Below, piece by piece: positions 34,001 through 45,863 of a DNA stretch of 64,000 bases. Both the position numbers and the translations under genes were made by a program. Location: assembly GCA_947247005.1 (NCBI GenBank), contig OX365947.1:37342760-37406759 (forward strand), given 5' to 3'. Below the pieces are notes generated by a model. The model saw only the letters and a list, made by a program, of their open reading frames with translations. It was not told the DNA's origin and did no database searches. Position 1 is the first letter of the stretch. Every line of letters begins with the position of its first letter. Source of the stretch: Spisula solida (taxonomy: Eukaryota; Mollusca; Bivalvia; Venerida; Mactridae).

Positions 34001-37000
34001 TTGAGAGATGTTCTTGTTTATTGAGTATCATAATGTTGAAGATGAATTGTGCAAAAAAGTGAAAAGGAGCTTGAAAATTATGTTCTTCATTTTGAGGTTA
34101 ACAGTAGGTGTACTTATCTGTATGTGTGATTGTTCCGACCTTTCGGTCAAAGATAACTCATTAAAGTGCCATCACTTATTTCCAATGGGGTCCTGTGTTT
34201 TTGCTGAATGGACAGCAGGTAGAAGAGACAGTGATACAAGGAATCCGGGTGTGATACCCTTGCTCTTTCCAAACAGCCTTCTTGGTTTTTTAATGTGCCT
34301 CTGGGTTACCAACCAGTTCATCTCTAGTTGAGTGGGACACCCTGAAAAGCTTTTCTGAAATCCTGTGCCCTAGCTGAGGTTCGAACCAGGGACCAACAGT
34401 AGTCGAGGGTTAAACACTCGACCACCGTGCAACCTTTATAATAGTATTGATTAGTGCTTTGGTGTTAAGTTGTGTACATGTTTTATATTTACAATTTTAG
34501 GGATTTCAGTTGTGTTCAGATCTTACAGACATTCATAAGTCAGAACTTAAAGCCTACATGGCATTGGTTGGTAATACACTAGTTAATGCTGAACATTATC
34601 TAGCTTGGTTAAATAAGGAGGTTTTTGACGAGGTAATATACATTTGTATTTATTTTAATATACTTTATATCGATGTTACTGTCAAGCATAATATGCAAAT
34701 TAATGCATTCATTCAGAAAAAATAGAAATATGAAGTATTTAAGGCCAGAAGGTTATCATCCAAGCTTTTCCCTATTTTATGCAGCCCAATCTTTGTTTTT
34801 ATGCCCCCGTATCGATAGATCGGGAGGCATATAGTGATTCACCTGTCCGTCCGTCCGTTTGTCCGTCCGTCCTGGTTAACCCAAATTAACCGTTTCTTCT
34901 AGCATCATTATGGCTTGCTACAAAGCTTCCATACTTGCATGGATGTTGTATATGAACACTCTCTACACGCCTGTATCACCTGACCCCATTTTGACCTTCA
35001 CCTTGACCTTATTTTGGACTTAGACTTATTTATGGACAAGGCTTCCACAGGGGGCATAAGCGTTTATTGAACGCAGTCTTGTTATTTTCATTAAAAACAT
35101 AATAGCCTGCTGAAATGTTTCAAAAAAGAATCCCGTCAACATAAATATGTGGATTGTATAATCGTATAACTATGTAAACATTGTGACATGAAACAAGGCT
35201 TTAAACAAAAATAATTATGACACAATGTTTAGATTACATCTGTATGACTTTTAGGGAACATACTATTGTAGTGAATATACCCATGTCAGGGCTGTTTTCT
35301 AATCATGGGAATGGGTTACCAGTACTAGACCTTTGAGTCTAACAACCCGTAATATATATAAATAAAAAGGCCATGCACATTAACATATCATATATACATG
35401 TATTGACATTTCTAGGTAACGAAACCAAGGTATGGGAGTATGCATCCCTGGCCCCTCAACAATATTCTACCTTATAAAAAGAAATGGGAAGTAAAACAAC
35501 GTCTTGCCAGTATAGAATGGGCAGAAAAAAGTTTTGATGAGGTAAGACAATCATAGTATCATGATAAAATGTTTGTTGAATGAAATAGAGTAAAAGTGAA
35601 AGTAAATTTATTAATCGGATGGATGTTAACGCATGATGTACATGCTCAAAAACCTCTCTGAAGAAGAAATGTACATTTTGGGTAGTTAGTATACTGAGTA
35701 CATCCAGAAATGCAACACTGGGTCTAATGTCAATATTTTTTCAACCTGATGATATACAATCAAGCTACATTTACTTGATACTATTGTATTCTATTATCTA
35801 TAACATTTTATCACATAGAGCTACCCTTTGGTGCAGACTGTATTTGGTGTAAAGTGCAGCTGAAAACAAAACAACACAAATTTATACAATAAGCATTTTT
35901 TCAAAATCGTTGTGTTTTAGTGTCTAGGTAAATTAGCAATCAACCATTGATGGATTACATACTCATGACACCAAACAAGTTGTCTAGCAGTGTATGCAGC
36001 AGTTGTGAACCTAGTCTGGATGTGAGGTTCACGCAGAGTTACTGGTCCTGTCAGAGAGCTGTAACACATGGTTGGCCTGAACTTGGGCGGTAGCAACCGG
36101 TGCTAGTGTGCTGGTAGCATGTCTCCAGACATGAAATTGTCAGTGCGTGACAATTTAACCCTCCTGCAACCTCCCATTTGACATCAGTGCCACAACCAAC
36201 CAAATTCACCTGCTTTGGCTTATGTTTGGACAATCTTGGCATCTTAATTCCGAAACTTATGCCTTTTTTGTGATTTTCTTTTTATTAGCAAACTTTACAA
36301 AAAGTCTGATGCAATTGATACCAAAATTTATCGTGCATAAACGGTGCACGTGGAAATCCTGCTTTTTGTGATTCTATTGGTGCACAAGATTTACGTAACA
36401 TGATCGATAAAATTTCGACAATGGTCAAGTTTATTCATGATTATATAACACTACTACACAAAATTCAAATATAAATGTACAATGAAAGTAAGAAAAAATC
36501 AAGGATAAAAACGTTGCGTTTCTAGATGTACTGAGTACCGGTGTATAACTTTCACTGACTAATAGGCCTATTTGAATGTATTTAATGGTATTGTGTACTT
36601 ACTTCTATGTGGAACTACAATTACTACATGTATATTCATCTTGCAGGTTTGTGAGGAGGTTTTAACATGTTGTCAAGCGCTATCAGAGAGACTTGATAAA
36701 CAAGATTTCTTTTTTGGGAAAAAGTAAGTTTTGTACCTTTAAATAGAGATTCTTATTTCAAATGAAATACTTAAAAGTATTGTTGCTTGGTACAATTGTG
36801 ATGAAGTTTTAATTTTGTGTACATTCATTATTAATTTGCCTGCTGTCAAACTCAGTTGTTGGAACACTGGATTGTCATCTTCAGGGTTCCCGCTGTCAGG
36901 GAAAAGTCTGGGAAAAACATAATTTTTTCAAGGTCAGGGTAAACTCATGGAATTTTGGAATTAGTCAGGGAAATTTGGAAATTGAACAAAAGTCAGGGAA

Positions 37001-38257
37001 AAGTCAGGGAATTCTTCATTCAAGTTGTCAATAAGTGTCATTTCCTATGAAGATAATACCAAAGACTATGGTCGCTCGTGATAATTCTGAATTATGATAA
37101 TTTTATGTCAATCAACAGCCCCAAATCTGCTTCTTTAAACTTCTTGGTTTCATATCAAGCAAATATAACCTCCTTTTCTCTATTTGTATTGCTATATTTA
37201 GCCCTAACAAAAATGCCCAATTGCTTTAAAAAGTCAGGGAAAACTGCTGTGTGTTCAGGGAAAAATCAGGGAATAGTTAGGGAATTAAAATATTTGTTGG
37301 AACCCTGGTCCTTGGCAGATTAGTGATTGAATGATACAAAGGTTTGACATTTTATATTCTTCCACAAGTTTAGCCAATCTTCAGATATAAAATCCATTTA
37401 TTTTAAAAGTAGTTTGATATTTTGCCACAACTTATACACGATAGTGTTGTTCTCATTGGTAGATAATTAGAACAAAGACATGCTAATACAAGTATTAAGT
37501 TTGAAGTATGCAGCACTAACAATTACATCTATTGGTAGGTTATCTACTCATACAATACATGTATTTGATTGAAAGGTGAACCAGAGTTGCTTGAATTGAC
37601 AACAATGCTCTATCCCATATAGCAATCTGTTTGTTATATCCACCCTGTACAACACATGTTTATCTAAATGTTCTAATATGTTAAGCTTATGTCACATCAG
37701 CCACAGAAATTTTGTCACACAATTTATTTCATCCACAAATTAAATTACAATCATGCCAGATTAAATTGCAGACATCCATATAGACTGTAGATGCCACAAG
37801 GCTGAAGTACAATGCTTGTAGGGCTATCTCATGTGCTGCTTGGACATACTAGAAAACTTGCAATATCGGCCAATCACAAGCATTAAGAATTTAATTAGCC
37901 ACATACTGCACATTTTGCAATGTTAAGGCTTTTGTTGGACAGTCTTACCAAAACACTTGTGGTTTCCCAAGAGGTGCCTCAAAAAGTGATCATAGACAAG
38001 TGTACGGTTGTCACAAGGCTGATGTGATCTAGGCTTGATGAAATGTACAGTCCGACTGTTGATTTACTAAGTTGTTGTTTTTATTTTTCAGACCAACAGA
38101 ACTAGATGCATTGGCATTTGGACACTTATTTACTCTACTGACCACTGATTTACCAAACAGAGAATTTGCACTCATTATACAAAAATTTGATAATCTGGTC
38201 AATTTCTGTCAACGTATTGACCAGAAGTATTATAAAAATTTAAATAATGACTACTAG
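31029..38257 (+). CDS. MTX2: Metaxin-2 (mitochondrial outer membrane import/sorting subunit)
   Basis: Eight exons join in phase: 31029-31056, 32082-32129, 32834-32953, 33328-33404, 34501-34632, 35416-35541, 36647-36723 and 38092-38257, giving 257 residues against 263 in human MTX2. The protein closely tracks metaxin-2 throughout: [26 protein letters not shown] then [32 protein letters not shown] and [18 protein letters not shown]. The family has a thioredoxin/GST-N-like fold followed by a GST-C-like helical domain. It works with metaxin-1 and SAM50 in inserting beta-barrel proteins at the mitochondrial outer membrane. Exon 1 (MEAIKVELG, then a GTAACG donor) is chosen because it is the only nearby ATG whose phase fits; it is the least certain part. 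No polyadenylation site is clear before the transposon at 38512. Confidence 0.92.
31473..31560 (-). repeat. Fragment related to the Harbinger-like element at 46139-48180
   Basis: TTCGGACTGACAAAT and TTTTTAAAGTTTTCGCGAAG, in this order, recur at about 46832-46920. On the minus strand both give FAKTLKTC. It lies in intron 1 of metaxin-2. Confidence 0.55.
33641..33909 (+). mobile_element. HINE-like element, family 3 (TATGTCTCCC)
   Basis: The head TATGTCTCCCACATATAG is mirrored near the end by GGGAGACATAC, then the perfect hairpin GTTTTTGTGTCAAAAAC and CTTCTTGTTT. It lies in the metaxin-2 intron 33405-34500. Confidence 0.75.
34130..34437 (-). mobile_element. tRNA-derived SINE
   Basis: On the minus strand GCACGGTGGTCGAGTG (A-box-like) and CCCTGGTTCGAACC (B-box-like) start a body ending near GACCGAAAGGTCGGAACAAT. 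It is in the same metaxin-2 intron as the family 3 element. A 107-codon frame here is a by-product. Confidence 0.6.
34800..35083 (+). mobile_element. HINE-like element, family 1 (TATGCCCC)
   Basis: The head TATGCCCCCGTATCG is followed by CCGTCCGTCCGTTTGTCCG, then a core, GGGGGCATAAGC, the hairpin GCGTTTATTGAACGC and AGTCTTGTT. It is the best preserved copy of this family and sits in the metaxin-2 intron 34633-35415. Confidence 0.8.
36882..37307. mobile_element. hAT-like MITE with CAGGGTTCC ends
   Basis: The stretch starts CAGGGTTCC and ends GGAACCCTG, and is filled with repeated GTCAGGGAAA words. The flanking octamers GTCATCTT and GTCCTTGG do not match well, so no clean 8-bp duplication is claimed. 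It lies in the metaxin-2 intron 36724-38091. Confidence 0.55.
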
Positions 38258-38511
38258 AACACATTGATATGACTGTGTGTATGTTTATTTGTATTGTCCA
38301 AGCATATGTACCTGTTCCAGACTTTTATGCATGAATTATATGTTGCAAGGTTCAGATTAAACTACGATCAAATTATGCATTAATTGTTGTTTAGAATTGT
38401 ATTCCTGGACATGCATATTTCATAGTTTGTAATGCAATAGGATTGAATGTTGAAACTTGTAATCCTAATACTGCCCACAGGGCCATGAAAAAGTGAACTA
38501 GCCCAACTATA

Positions 38512-39850
38512 TACGAGGGGCATTCTGAAAGTTCTGATAACTGAGTGATAACTTTACATTGGTTGGTCAGAATGTTTGAAAGTGAACATTTTCTGAAATA
38601 TACAACCTTTCTCAATCGAAAACATATCATGATATTAATATCAGAGAATTTGAAATTCATCTATATGCCATTGTACATATAGGTATATTACCCAATGGAT
38701 TATCGCCAAAATGTGTCATATTGGTCGTTGGAAGGGATAACATTATTCTTAATAATTTATATAATTTAAATCCAATTCATTTAGGAAGTAAACATATCTT
38801 GTATTACATAACTGATGATCTAACGACAAATGGAACTTATTGTACTGACAGTATAAATGACTTTAGATGTACATGGAAAAGACCATGTTTCAAATGCTCT
38901 TGAAAATAGCCATTTTACCGGAAATACGCAATTTACGGGTCATTGCATTGAACTGCTAGACGTGTTACATGAGAATATAAAAAGTGTGGCCGTTTTGTAC
39001 ATACATATGGTATTTTTAATCCCACTAAATACGAAATCTAAAATATTCATAAATTCGACTGTACAGCAGCTTAAATGATATAACCACGTGGCCCAAAACA
39101 CGTATTTTAGATTTATGACGTCATATCCTCGAAATAGCATTTCGAAAAACAAAAATAATTACATATTTCCATAATTTGAAGTTAGTACAAATAATTAAAC
39201 TATAAGAACAATGATTATTGATATCTTTATTACATGTATAAGGGTATCCCGTTACCCCACCCACTTTCTAAAAGCATGGATAGAGCACAATATTTTTCTC
39301 CAAATATCAAACTATATGAATAAAACATTTATAATGTCCCCCGAATAAAAATACACATTCAAATCTAGACAATTTGACTTATTTAGAGTAGCTGATAGTC
39401 CATAAACGTATTTTATGTCTAGAATTAAGTAGGGCTATATGTGGTAAAATGGTCTCTTATATTGGTTGTATATATTGCTGTTATTTTATTATTAACTTCA
39501 AGTTTTTTTAATAAAGTTATGGTATTAGAAAGTACTGTTATGCATTTTTGAAATAATATCGAATGTATTTCAATCAGCATTAGTGATACTTCAACAGTGC
39601 GCTCTGAAATAAACATGGGGCCAATACAACGCAATCCCCTAGCGTATTTAAGAGATATTTCAGTCAATACCCCAAACCATGTATTGCTTGAATACCAATA
39701 AATTATAAATTCTCAGAAATGAAATATTACATTTGCTATGAGTGTCTTGCTGAAAGATTGATCTTTCAGAAAATGTTCACTTTTAAAAATTCTGACCATC
39801 CATAGTAAAGTTATCACTCAGTTATCAGAACTTTCAGAATGCCCCTCGTA
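38512..39850. mobile_element. Mariner-like element, long inverted repeats, no transposase
   Basis: The inverted repeats of about 95 bp begin TACGAGGGGCATTCTGAAAG and are flanked by TA on both sides (38510-38511, 39851-39852). The length of 1.34 kb is what a full mariner would have, but no D,D34D transposase frame is present. Confidence 0.75.
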
Positions 39851-39975
39851 TACATATTTAATTATGAATACATGTATATAGGTGGGCTTTGTCAAGGACC
39901 AGTGATACTACCCACATATATACATGTATGTACATGGAGCTGTAAGTTAATTAAAGAATTTAATGATATAATATA

Positions 39976-40231
39976 TGTGGGGTGATCCAGAAATAGAAGG
40001 ACTTTTGTCATAATATTGTGGAAAATCAGAAATTTTGAAAGCTAATATGAGATAAATTTCTTTTTCGTGAACAGAACAGAATAGTTGATTGTCGTAAACA
40101 ATACAGTTTCTTGACAAATGACATAAACATATTTACAAAACATCTTTACACAATTGTGATACTATGAATTAAAGAGTAAGTATTGATTAAGAAGTTATAA
40201 GAAAAGTCCTATTATTACTCGATCACCCCTT
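39976..40231. mobile_element. Short MITE with GGGGTGATC ends
   Basis: Left GGGGTGATCCAGAAATAGAAGG and right CTCGATCACCCC are inverted, each followed inward by AGGACTTTT. It is about 255 bp and non-coding. Confidence 0.65.
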
Positions 40232-43190
40232 GCACAAGTATTAAATTGATAATTTTGCTTAGACAACTGGATCAGGTTAAGTTATCATTGAATGAGTGTT
40301 ATTTGGTGACTTTGTTGAACTGTTATTGACAATTATCAAAATCATGAATATCAAAATGATTGAAAGTATATGTACATAATTACACCAGATTATTTAAAAG
40401 TTCTTGTATATATAATTATACAGATGAACCTGCCTTGTGGTCATCTGAAACATATAGCCACCTATATTGTGCCCACGATAATGAGAAAGACGGGACATTT
40501 TGGTATATTCCTTAAAGGCGGATTAATCAGATATGCACAATTTGTCAGTGATGTTTTTAGTACAAAACTGACCATATCTGTCTACTTAAGTAATTTGTAA
40601 AATTAATTTTGCAACAGTTGACCAAACTGATTCATGTTTGTAAACTTCACATTATTCTGGGCACACTATATATGTACCTTAATGAATTACACATATGTTA
40701 TGTTAAATGTATTTGTATTACCTGACTGTATAGTTAACTGCTTACAAGTGATCACATGTAACGAATACTCTCACTAGCTGGTTAAGACAAGTTGAGTTTA
40801 AAATTGTTTGTTCCTTATGTTTCAATAGGGTATTTTTTTGACGTCAGAACCATGTAAAATTTTCATGTTCAATTCTAAAGGGTTCTACCATTGACCTAAT
40901 CTTTCTGGCATTAAAGGACGCTATTAGAGTAAGAAACTAAAAGTGTGCACTGTCTACATAGCTCAGATAAAGTTTAGTATGAATTTAAATTTTGCAAATA
41001 AACTTTTTTAACATCCTGTATATTGGCTGTAGTGATTAGTTACTGAAATTTACAGTTTATTCTGACCTTGGTAAGCATGTGACTATTTTAGTGTATGTTG
41101 GGTTCTGTTTAATGGATATGGAACTGTCACCCTCTGTGTTAGTGCTTTTTTTGTTGCATATGAATTAAGTGTTCAGTTGTTCATGATTTAATCATAATAC
41201 CACTTTGTATTTCATTAAATGGAATTATACTTGCATGTATAATAACTGTATAATAAACTATATGTATTAATTTAAAGATATGCTGCGGAAATAAAGATCT
41301 TAAAGTCATCTTGATGTGTTGTTCAGAATAATAGGACTACAGTACAACCTCTGTAGCGCCTCATTGGTCAGCGATTTCACTGATTACTTGAGGATTTACC
41401 ACCGGCTACTTTTCTGAAACTGAACCAGTTTGAACAAGTTCAATGTTTGAAATATAAGAAATTAATGGTTGAATAACATGTAATAAACAAACTGCATTTT
41501 ATGCATCTAAGTATCACTGATTACTTTGTCACAATTACTGGCTACATTAAATTTACGGAGCGCCCTGGAGCTGCAAATATTGGTCATTGTTAAAAGGTTT
41601 TGCTCTATAGAGCTTTAATTTATATTCTAACATAGCACGTGAGATTTGCCTTCTTTGTGTATATTGAGCTTACCATATTTTATTACCGCGATAAAATATA
41701 GCTGATTGGTGACGTCACGTTCGACGTCATATACTATGACAAATGACGTAACGGTGACGGTAACGTTCATAGGAAAGAAAGTAGTTTGACGTCAACCTGT
41801 CTTGTTGTGCTATAAATGGCAGAGCATTTGCGATGTTAGAATCGAAATAATAAATAGGAGCTGTGCTTTGTTGTGTTATAAAATATAGGTACTACGCACT
41901 CGTGATTTAATTACTACGCATCCAAACACGTGCCTATATTTTATTACGCAACAAAACATAGCTACGTATTCATTATTTCTTAAGTAAAATTGGCTTGAGG
42001 AAGTTATAAAGTTGTTCAAACGGTTTCCATTTGTTGCATGACGGGATCCCAGGTGTTCTAAAAACACATGGTGTTCACTACAATGATCATTCACATTATG
42101 CTTCTAAAGTCATTGACTCCAATGCTAAAATTGTCATTATATTGAATATCATTAGCCACAAGGCCTAGAGCTAGATATTTGGCATGCACCGTTGCCTTCT
42201 GGACTTGACCAATATCATTTTGGAATCCTGATATCAAAGTTGAAAAGGTTTGTACTGCAAATACATGAATTCAATCAGGACAATTTCAAGACCTTTAATA
42301 TGGCCTTAGAAGCAAACCTCCCCAAAGAAGATAAGGTAGGCTAGAGCTTTGATATGTGCCATGTTACATTGTCTAGTGGACATCTCTCTGTCTTAGAATG
42401 AGAAAGCCGTAAGTGCTTATCAGACACAAACATATTTGAAATCTGCTGCCCAATTGTATTAAAGACTTAAATACACTTCAGAGCCTGGCCGGGAGTAGAT
42501 AATCTGCCCAGAATGAATAATTACCGTCAGAGACTGAGTGAAGCCCTTGAGATGATTATTCATTTTCCAGGCAGCTAGATTATCACCTCCTTGCCCAGCT
42601 GTGTTGTCAATTAACCTCTAAATAAACTAAAACCAATAAATAATATATATAATATAAAATTATGTTGAATTTATCAGCAAAGTCTGAAAAGTAAATAACA
42701 CGGCGCTCGAGATCTTGTCTGTGAAATCTGTTCGGTGTTCTTTTTACATTTCAGTCAGCATAGTACGATATTGCCCCAGAGTGGGATCTGTACTAAACAG
42801 GAAGAAGAAGGAGTGTTGAAGTTTTTGTTCGAACTGATCGTGTCTCTTAACCATGTTTCAATACCCTAAGGTCGGTTTTCTGAAATATAATAAAAATATC
42901 ATTATTCACTTTCAGTAGAGTTTATTAGCATATCGGCATAAACAAATACCTCTATTATCATTTTTAAATACAATCTAGCTCATTTCTCCCAGCTGTAAAT
43001 AATCCATTTACTATATAAAACTAAGTTCAATTTTTGTTTTCCCATTTAATTACCTCCCCCTTTCACACCTTTACAGCATTGCAGGTCCCCAGTAATCATC
43101 CACGCTTCAGTAATCATTCTTTGTTTAACTTGTCAGTAAATCCGTCTGTGAAATCCCTCTATATCTATGTTGTCAGTGGAATGCGTCAGT
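40232..43190. other. Intergenic DNA without recognised gene
   Basis: The sequence is AT-rich. TGACGTCA occurs at 40839-40846, 41710-41717 and 41787-41794, with related GACGTCA/TGACGTAA words between. A short inverted stretch lies at 41877-41945 (TAAAATATAGG, then CCTATATTTTA). Confidence 0.4.
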
Positions 43191-43229
43191 AGATTAGACA
43201 TTCCCAGAATAGGGAAAAGACCGAATCCG

Positions 43230-43351
43230 GGAATTACGTACTAAGAACGACAACTGCCACACAACTGTCACGTGTGTGTCACAACAACGTGTTTGTAATT
43301 TAGAGACGTTTTTAGCGTTTTACTCTCTTGGTTTCTGCAGAATACTTCACT
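43230..43351 (+). promoter_or_regulatory. Candidate promoter/untranslated first exon of GNL2
   Basis: The stretch contains a canonical CACGTG E-box (TGTCACGTGTGTGTC) and ends in an excellent donor, CACT|GTAAGTAT, at 43351. GNL2 coding begins just after a good acceptor at 49526, so a non-coding first exon upstream is expected. The 6.2-kb intron that would result is full of transposons. This is inference only. Confidence 0.25.
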
Positions 43352-43691
43352 GTAAGTATCAAACGTAGCTGCTTTCCGTACTAAATGATTTAAACGTGTG
43401 TTATGTTATAGTCTGATCGTTGATTTTTGTGCCTTGCAATTATTAATTGTACAACATTCGGATAATCAAGTTTTCGGATACATACTTTTTTTTAAAGTTT
43501 GTGTCCCCAACATCAACTCTGCATTTGTATATCATGATCTAAGTACTTTTTTAATATTCCAGTAAATAAGGAAAATCACTGTCATATGAATCAGAACTCT
43601 AGGCGCATTTCTTTAAACTTTATTTTGATCATGGGCCATGTCATCTGACAACTAAGAGTAAGAGGGTCTTACCACTTACAAGTTATGCACC

Positions 43692-43839
43692 TGTAGTAGT
43701 CTGTATAGGATTTAATTACTAACAGGGAGAAACTTGTGTAGGCAGCCGGCTAGCTCAGTCGGTAGAGCATTCGCCCTGTAAGCGAAGGGTCCCGGGTTCG
43801 AGCCCCGGTCTGGTTGCACATTTTTCCGACCTGGTTACA
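43692..43839 (+). mobile_element. Miniature LTR-like element: 5' repeat
   Basis: The repeat starts TGTAGTAGTCTG and ends GGTTACA. It is followed at once by TTTGGCACCCAACGT (43840-43854), which is one base from a tRNA-Lys-type primer binding site core. It is repeated at 43942-44073. The terminal dinucleotides TG and CA are those of an LTR. Confidence 0.55.
43744..43816 (+). tRNA. tRNA-Thr(TGT)-like cloverleaf inside the LTR-like repeat
   Basis: All four arms can be folded: D-arm GCTC/GAGC, anticodon arm TTCGC-CCTGTAA-GCGAA, T-arm CCGGG-TTCGAGC-CCCGG and a weak acceptor with wobbles and one mismatch. A-box (TAGCTCAGTCGG) and B-box (GGTTCGAGCC) promoters are intact, and TTTTT follows at 43821. 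Base 33 is C where tRNAs have U, so decoding is unlikely. It is best viewed as a tRNA-like module. Confidence 0.5.
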
Positions 43840-43941
43840 TTTGGCACCCAACGTAAATGACCAACTACACCCTTAGAACGTCCCACAGAGGTTCTGGTAC
43901 TCCATGAATTCGAGGATGAATTCTTCGAAGGAGGGGGTGTA
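43840..43941 (+). mobile_element. Internal part of the miniature LTR-like element
   Basis: About 100 bp run from a primer-binding-site-like TTTGGCACCCAACGT to a purine tract (GAAGGAGGGGG, 43927-43937) just before the second repeat. It is far too short for gag-pol, as in TRIM elements or a collapsed Ty3-type copy. Confidence 0.5.
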
Positions 43942-44073
43942 TGTAGTAGTCTGAGACTGTATAGGATTTAATTACTAACAGGGAGAAACTTCTGTAGGCA
44001 GCTGGCTAGCTCAGTCGGTAGAGCATTCGCCCTGTAAGCGAAGCTCCAGGGTTCGAGCCCCGGTCTGGTTGCA
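43942..44073 (+). mobile_element. Miniature LTR-like element: 3' repeat with second tRNA-like copy
   Basis: It matches 43692-43818 with a 6-bp insertion (GAGACT) and few substitutions, and includes a second cloverleaf with the same CCTGTAA loop. It stops where the element at 44074 begins, so its own 3' end is missing or displaced. Confidence 0.55.
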
Positions 44074-45109
44074 CACCAGTCAATTGAAACTATGCCCCTC
44101 CCCCCAACTCCCGGGAAGGGTGGGAATAGCGGAGAACAGTCCGGGGGTTTTACCTTTCAGATCATGATGTTGCCACATGCAGCCGTGTGAGTGCAGCGCC
44201 AGGGCTTTTGTTTCGCGCCAGGGCTTTGTTTCACTACCGTATATACGAGGGGCCTATATAAGGCCCCTTCACAATATCAAACAGACCTGTTTCACAAACC
44301 CGAAAGAGGCCTTTACAATTGGAATTGGCGTCATGTTTTTTGTAAAATCAACTTCACCACAAAGCACCGAACAAACCAAGCATAGATAAAAATCATATAT
44401 CCCTGTACTAGACTTGATATGAAATATTATATCATAGATACATGCATGTTTGGGACAAGAGGACAAAAAATGAACTGACATCTGAAAAATTTATTTCACA
44501 ATTTTGTGATCTATGCGTTAAGTTTTCCACAATTTGAAAAATTTCGACGCCTACTTTTTCACAATTTTGATAGTTTTCGCACTAAATTTTCACAAAACAA
44601 AAGGGCTTGGGCCTCTTCATAATTCAGCGAAAAAAAGCCCTGCCCGCTATCTTATCTTGCCGATAGCCAAACCACTGCTGGGTACAATAATTTTCGCAAA
44701 TTAGAATGGAAAAATTCCCAATAAACAATTTAAAAAATAATTTTCAAAATTGGACATAAAATGATAAAGTTATGAACATTTTTGACAAGAGGTCAAGCAT
44801 AAAAGCTCAAAGAAAGCAGTAAACATTCACATGTAATCTCTTTTTCTGTTTTATTTGGCCTTTCTGCTTCATGAACTTTCCCAATTTCAAGTTGTCACGA
44901 CGCGAAAATTCCCAAAGAGGCAAAAAAAATCACTGAAAATAGTGGGGACATATAGCCGTGAGGTATAGGGGAGGGGGGGGCCAATTGGCAGGGATTTAAC
45001 CATCTGTTTGGCCCTGGGAGCAGGGATTTCACCTGGGCTGTAATAAAACAAAAGTGTAAATCACAGCTTTTCACTAGGGTTGGGGGGATATGGTTTCAAT
45101 TGACTGGTG
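44074..45109. mobile_element. Non-autonomous DNA element, CACCAGTCAATTGAAAC ends
   Basis: The left end CACCAGTCAATTGAAAC and right end GTTTCAATTGACTGGTG are exact inverted repeats, continuing into C-rich/G-rich tracts. It is about 1.04 kb. Short frames inside (44177-44389) have no family resemblance. 45110-45863 beyond it shows no gene. Confidence 0.75.
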
Positions 45110-45863
45110 CATTCATTACATGAAGCTAGAGCATGGCTGTTCAGGCATTTTGGGTTATCATTGTTTACTGTTACTAAGGCATAGAATCATGATAAGCAAT
45201 CATATTACTAGTATAGTATAAAAAAGCCTGGTTTCTAGACTAGACTGCCCTTGGCTTTTTTCAGCTAATACTTGTGCCTCAGATTAGCCACAGGGTATTG
45301 AGTCACTATTGACACATAATTATTATGTTTGTGTTTGCCTTTCTCCTTTATTTCTCATATACATTTACATTAAAACTATGTTATCTCGAGGAGTGATCGG
45401 CTCAGGTAAAATGCTGCTAATAACCTAATACAAAGCTGTCAGGTAATTCTGCGCGCCTAACAGGCATTTGTCTTCCATATTTGAGACTATTTTATTTGTA
45501 GAATGAATTGTGGTGCTGTTTAAATAGAAACAATATTCATTGGCAAATGCAAAGTGCCAAACAATGCAAAAGGTCATACACATGCTCAACTAGGTCAAAT
45601 GTCATCGTAAAACAAGATGGCTGCTGGTTTACGTGACATAATTTTTTTCCGGCTAATTCTGTGGATGCGGAATTGTGATTTGTATTTATCTGTTAAAAAG
45701 ATTTGACTGACAACATATTTTAAACAGTATTAAAAGAAAGAATAAATCACTAAGATAAATTTACAAAAAAAGAAAGTTTGTCATACATTAGAAAAGTGTA
45801 TTTATTCCAGTTTTATTTCATGTGATATGTCCAATTACTGAAAATTGTCGTTGGTACTTATTT

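Noticed and set aside
34008..34331. 107-codon plus-strand frame in a metaxin-2 intron
   Set aside because: It runs antisense through a tRNA-derived SINE.
43744..43816. Functional tRNA-Thr gene
   Set aside because: Base 33 is C, the acceptor stem has a mismatch and wobbles, and the unit lies within a larger repeated LTR-like sequence.
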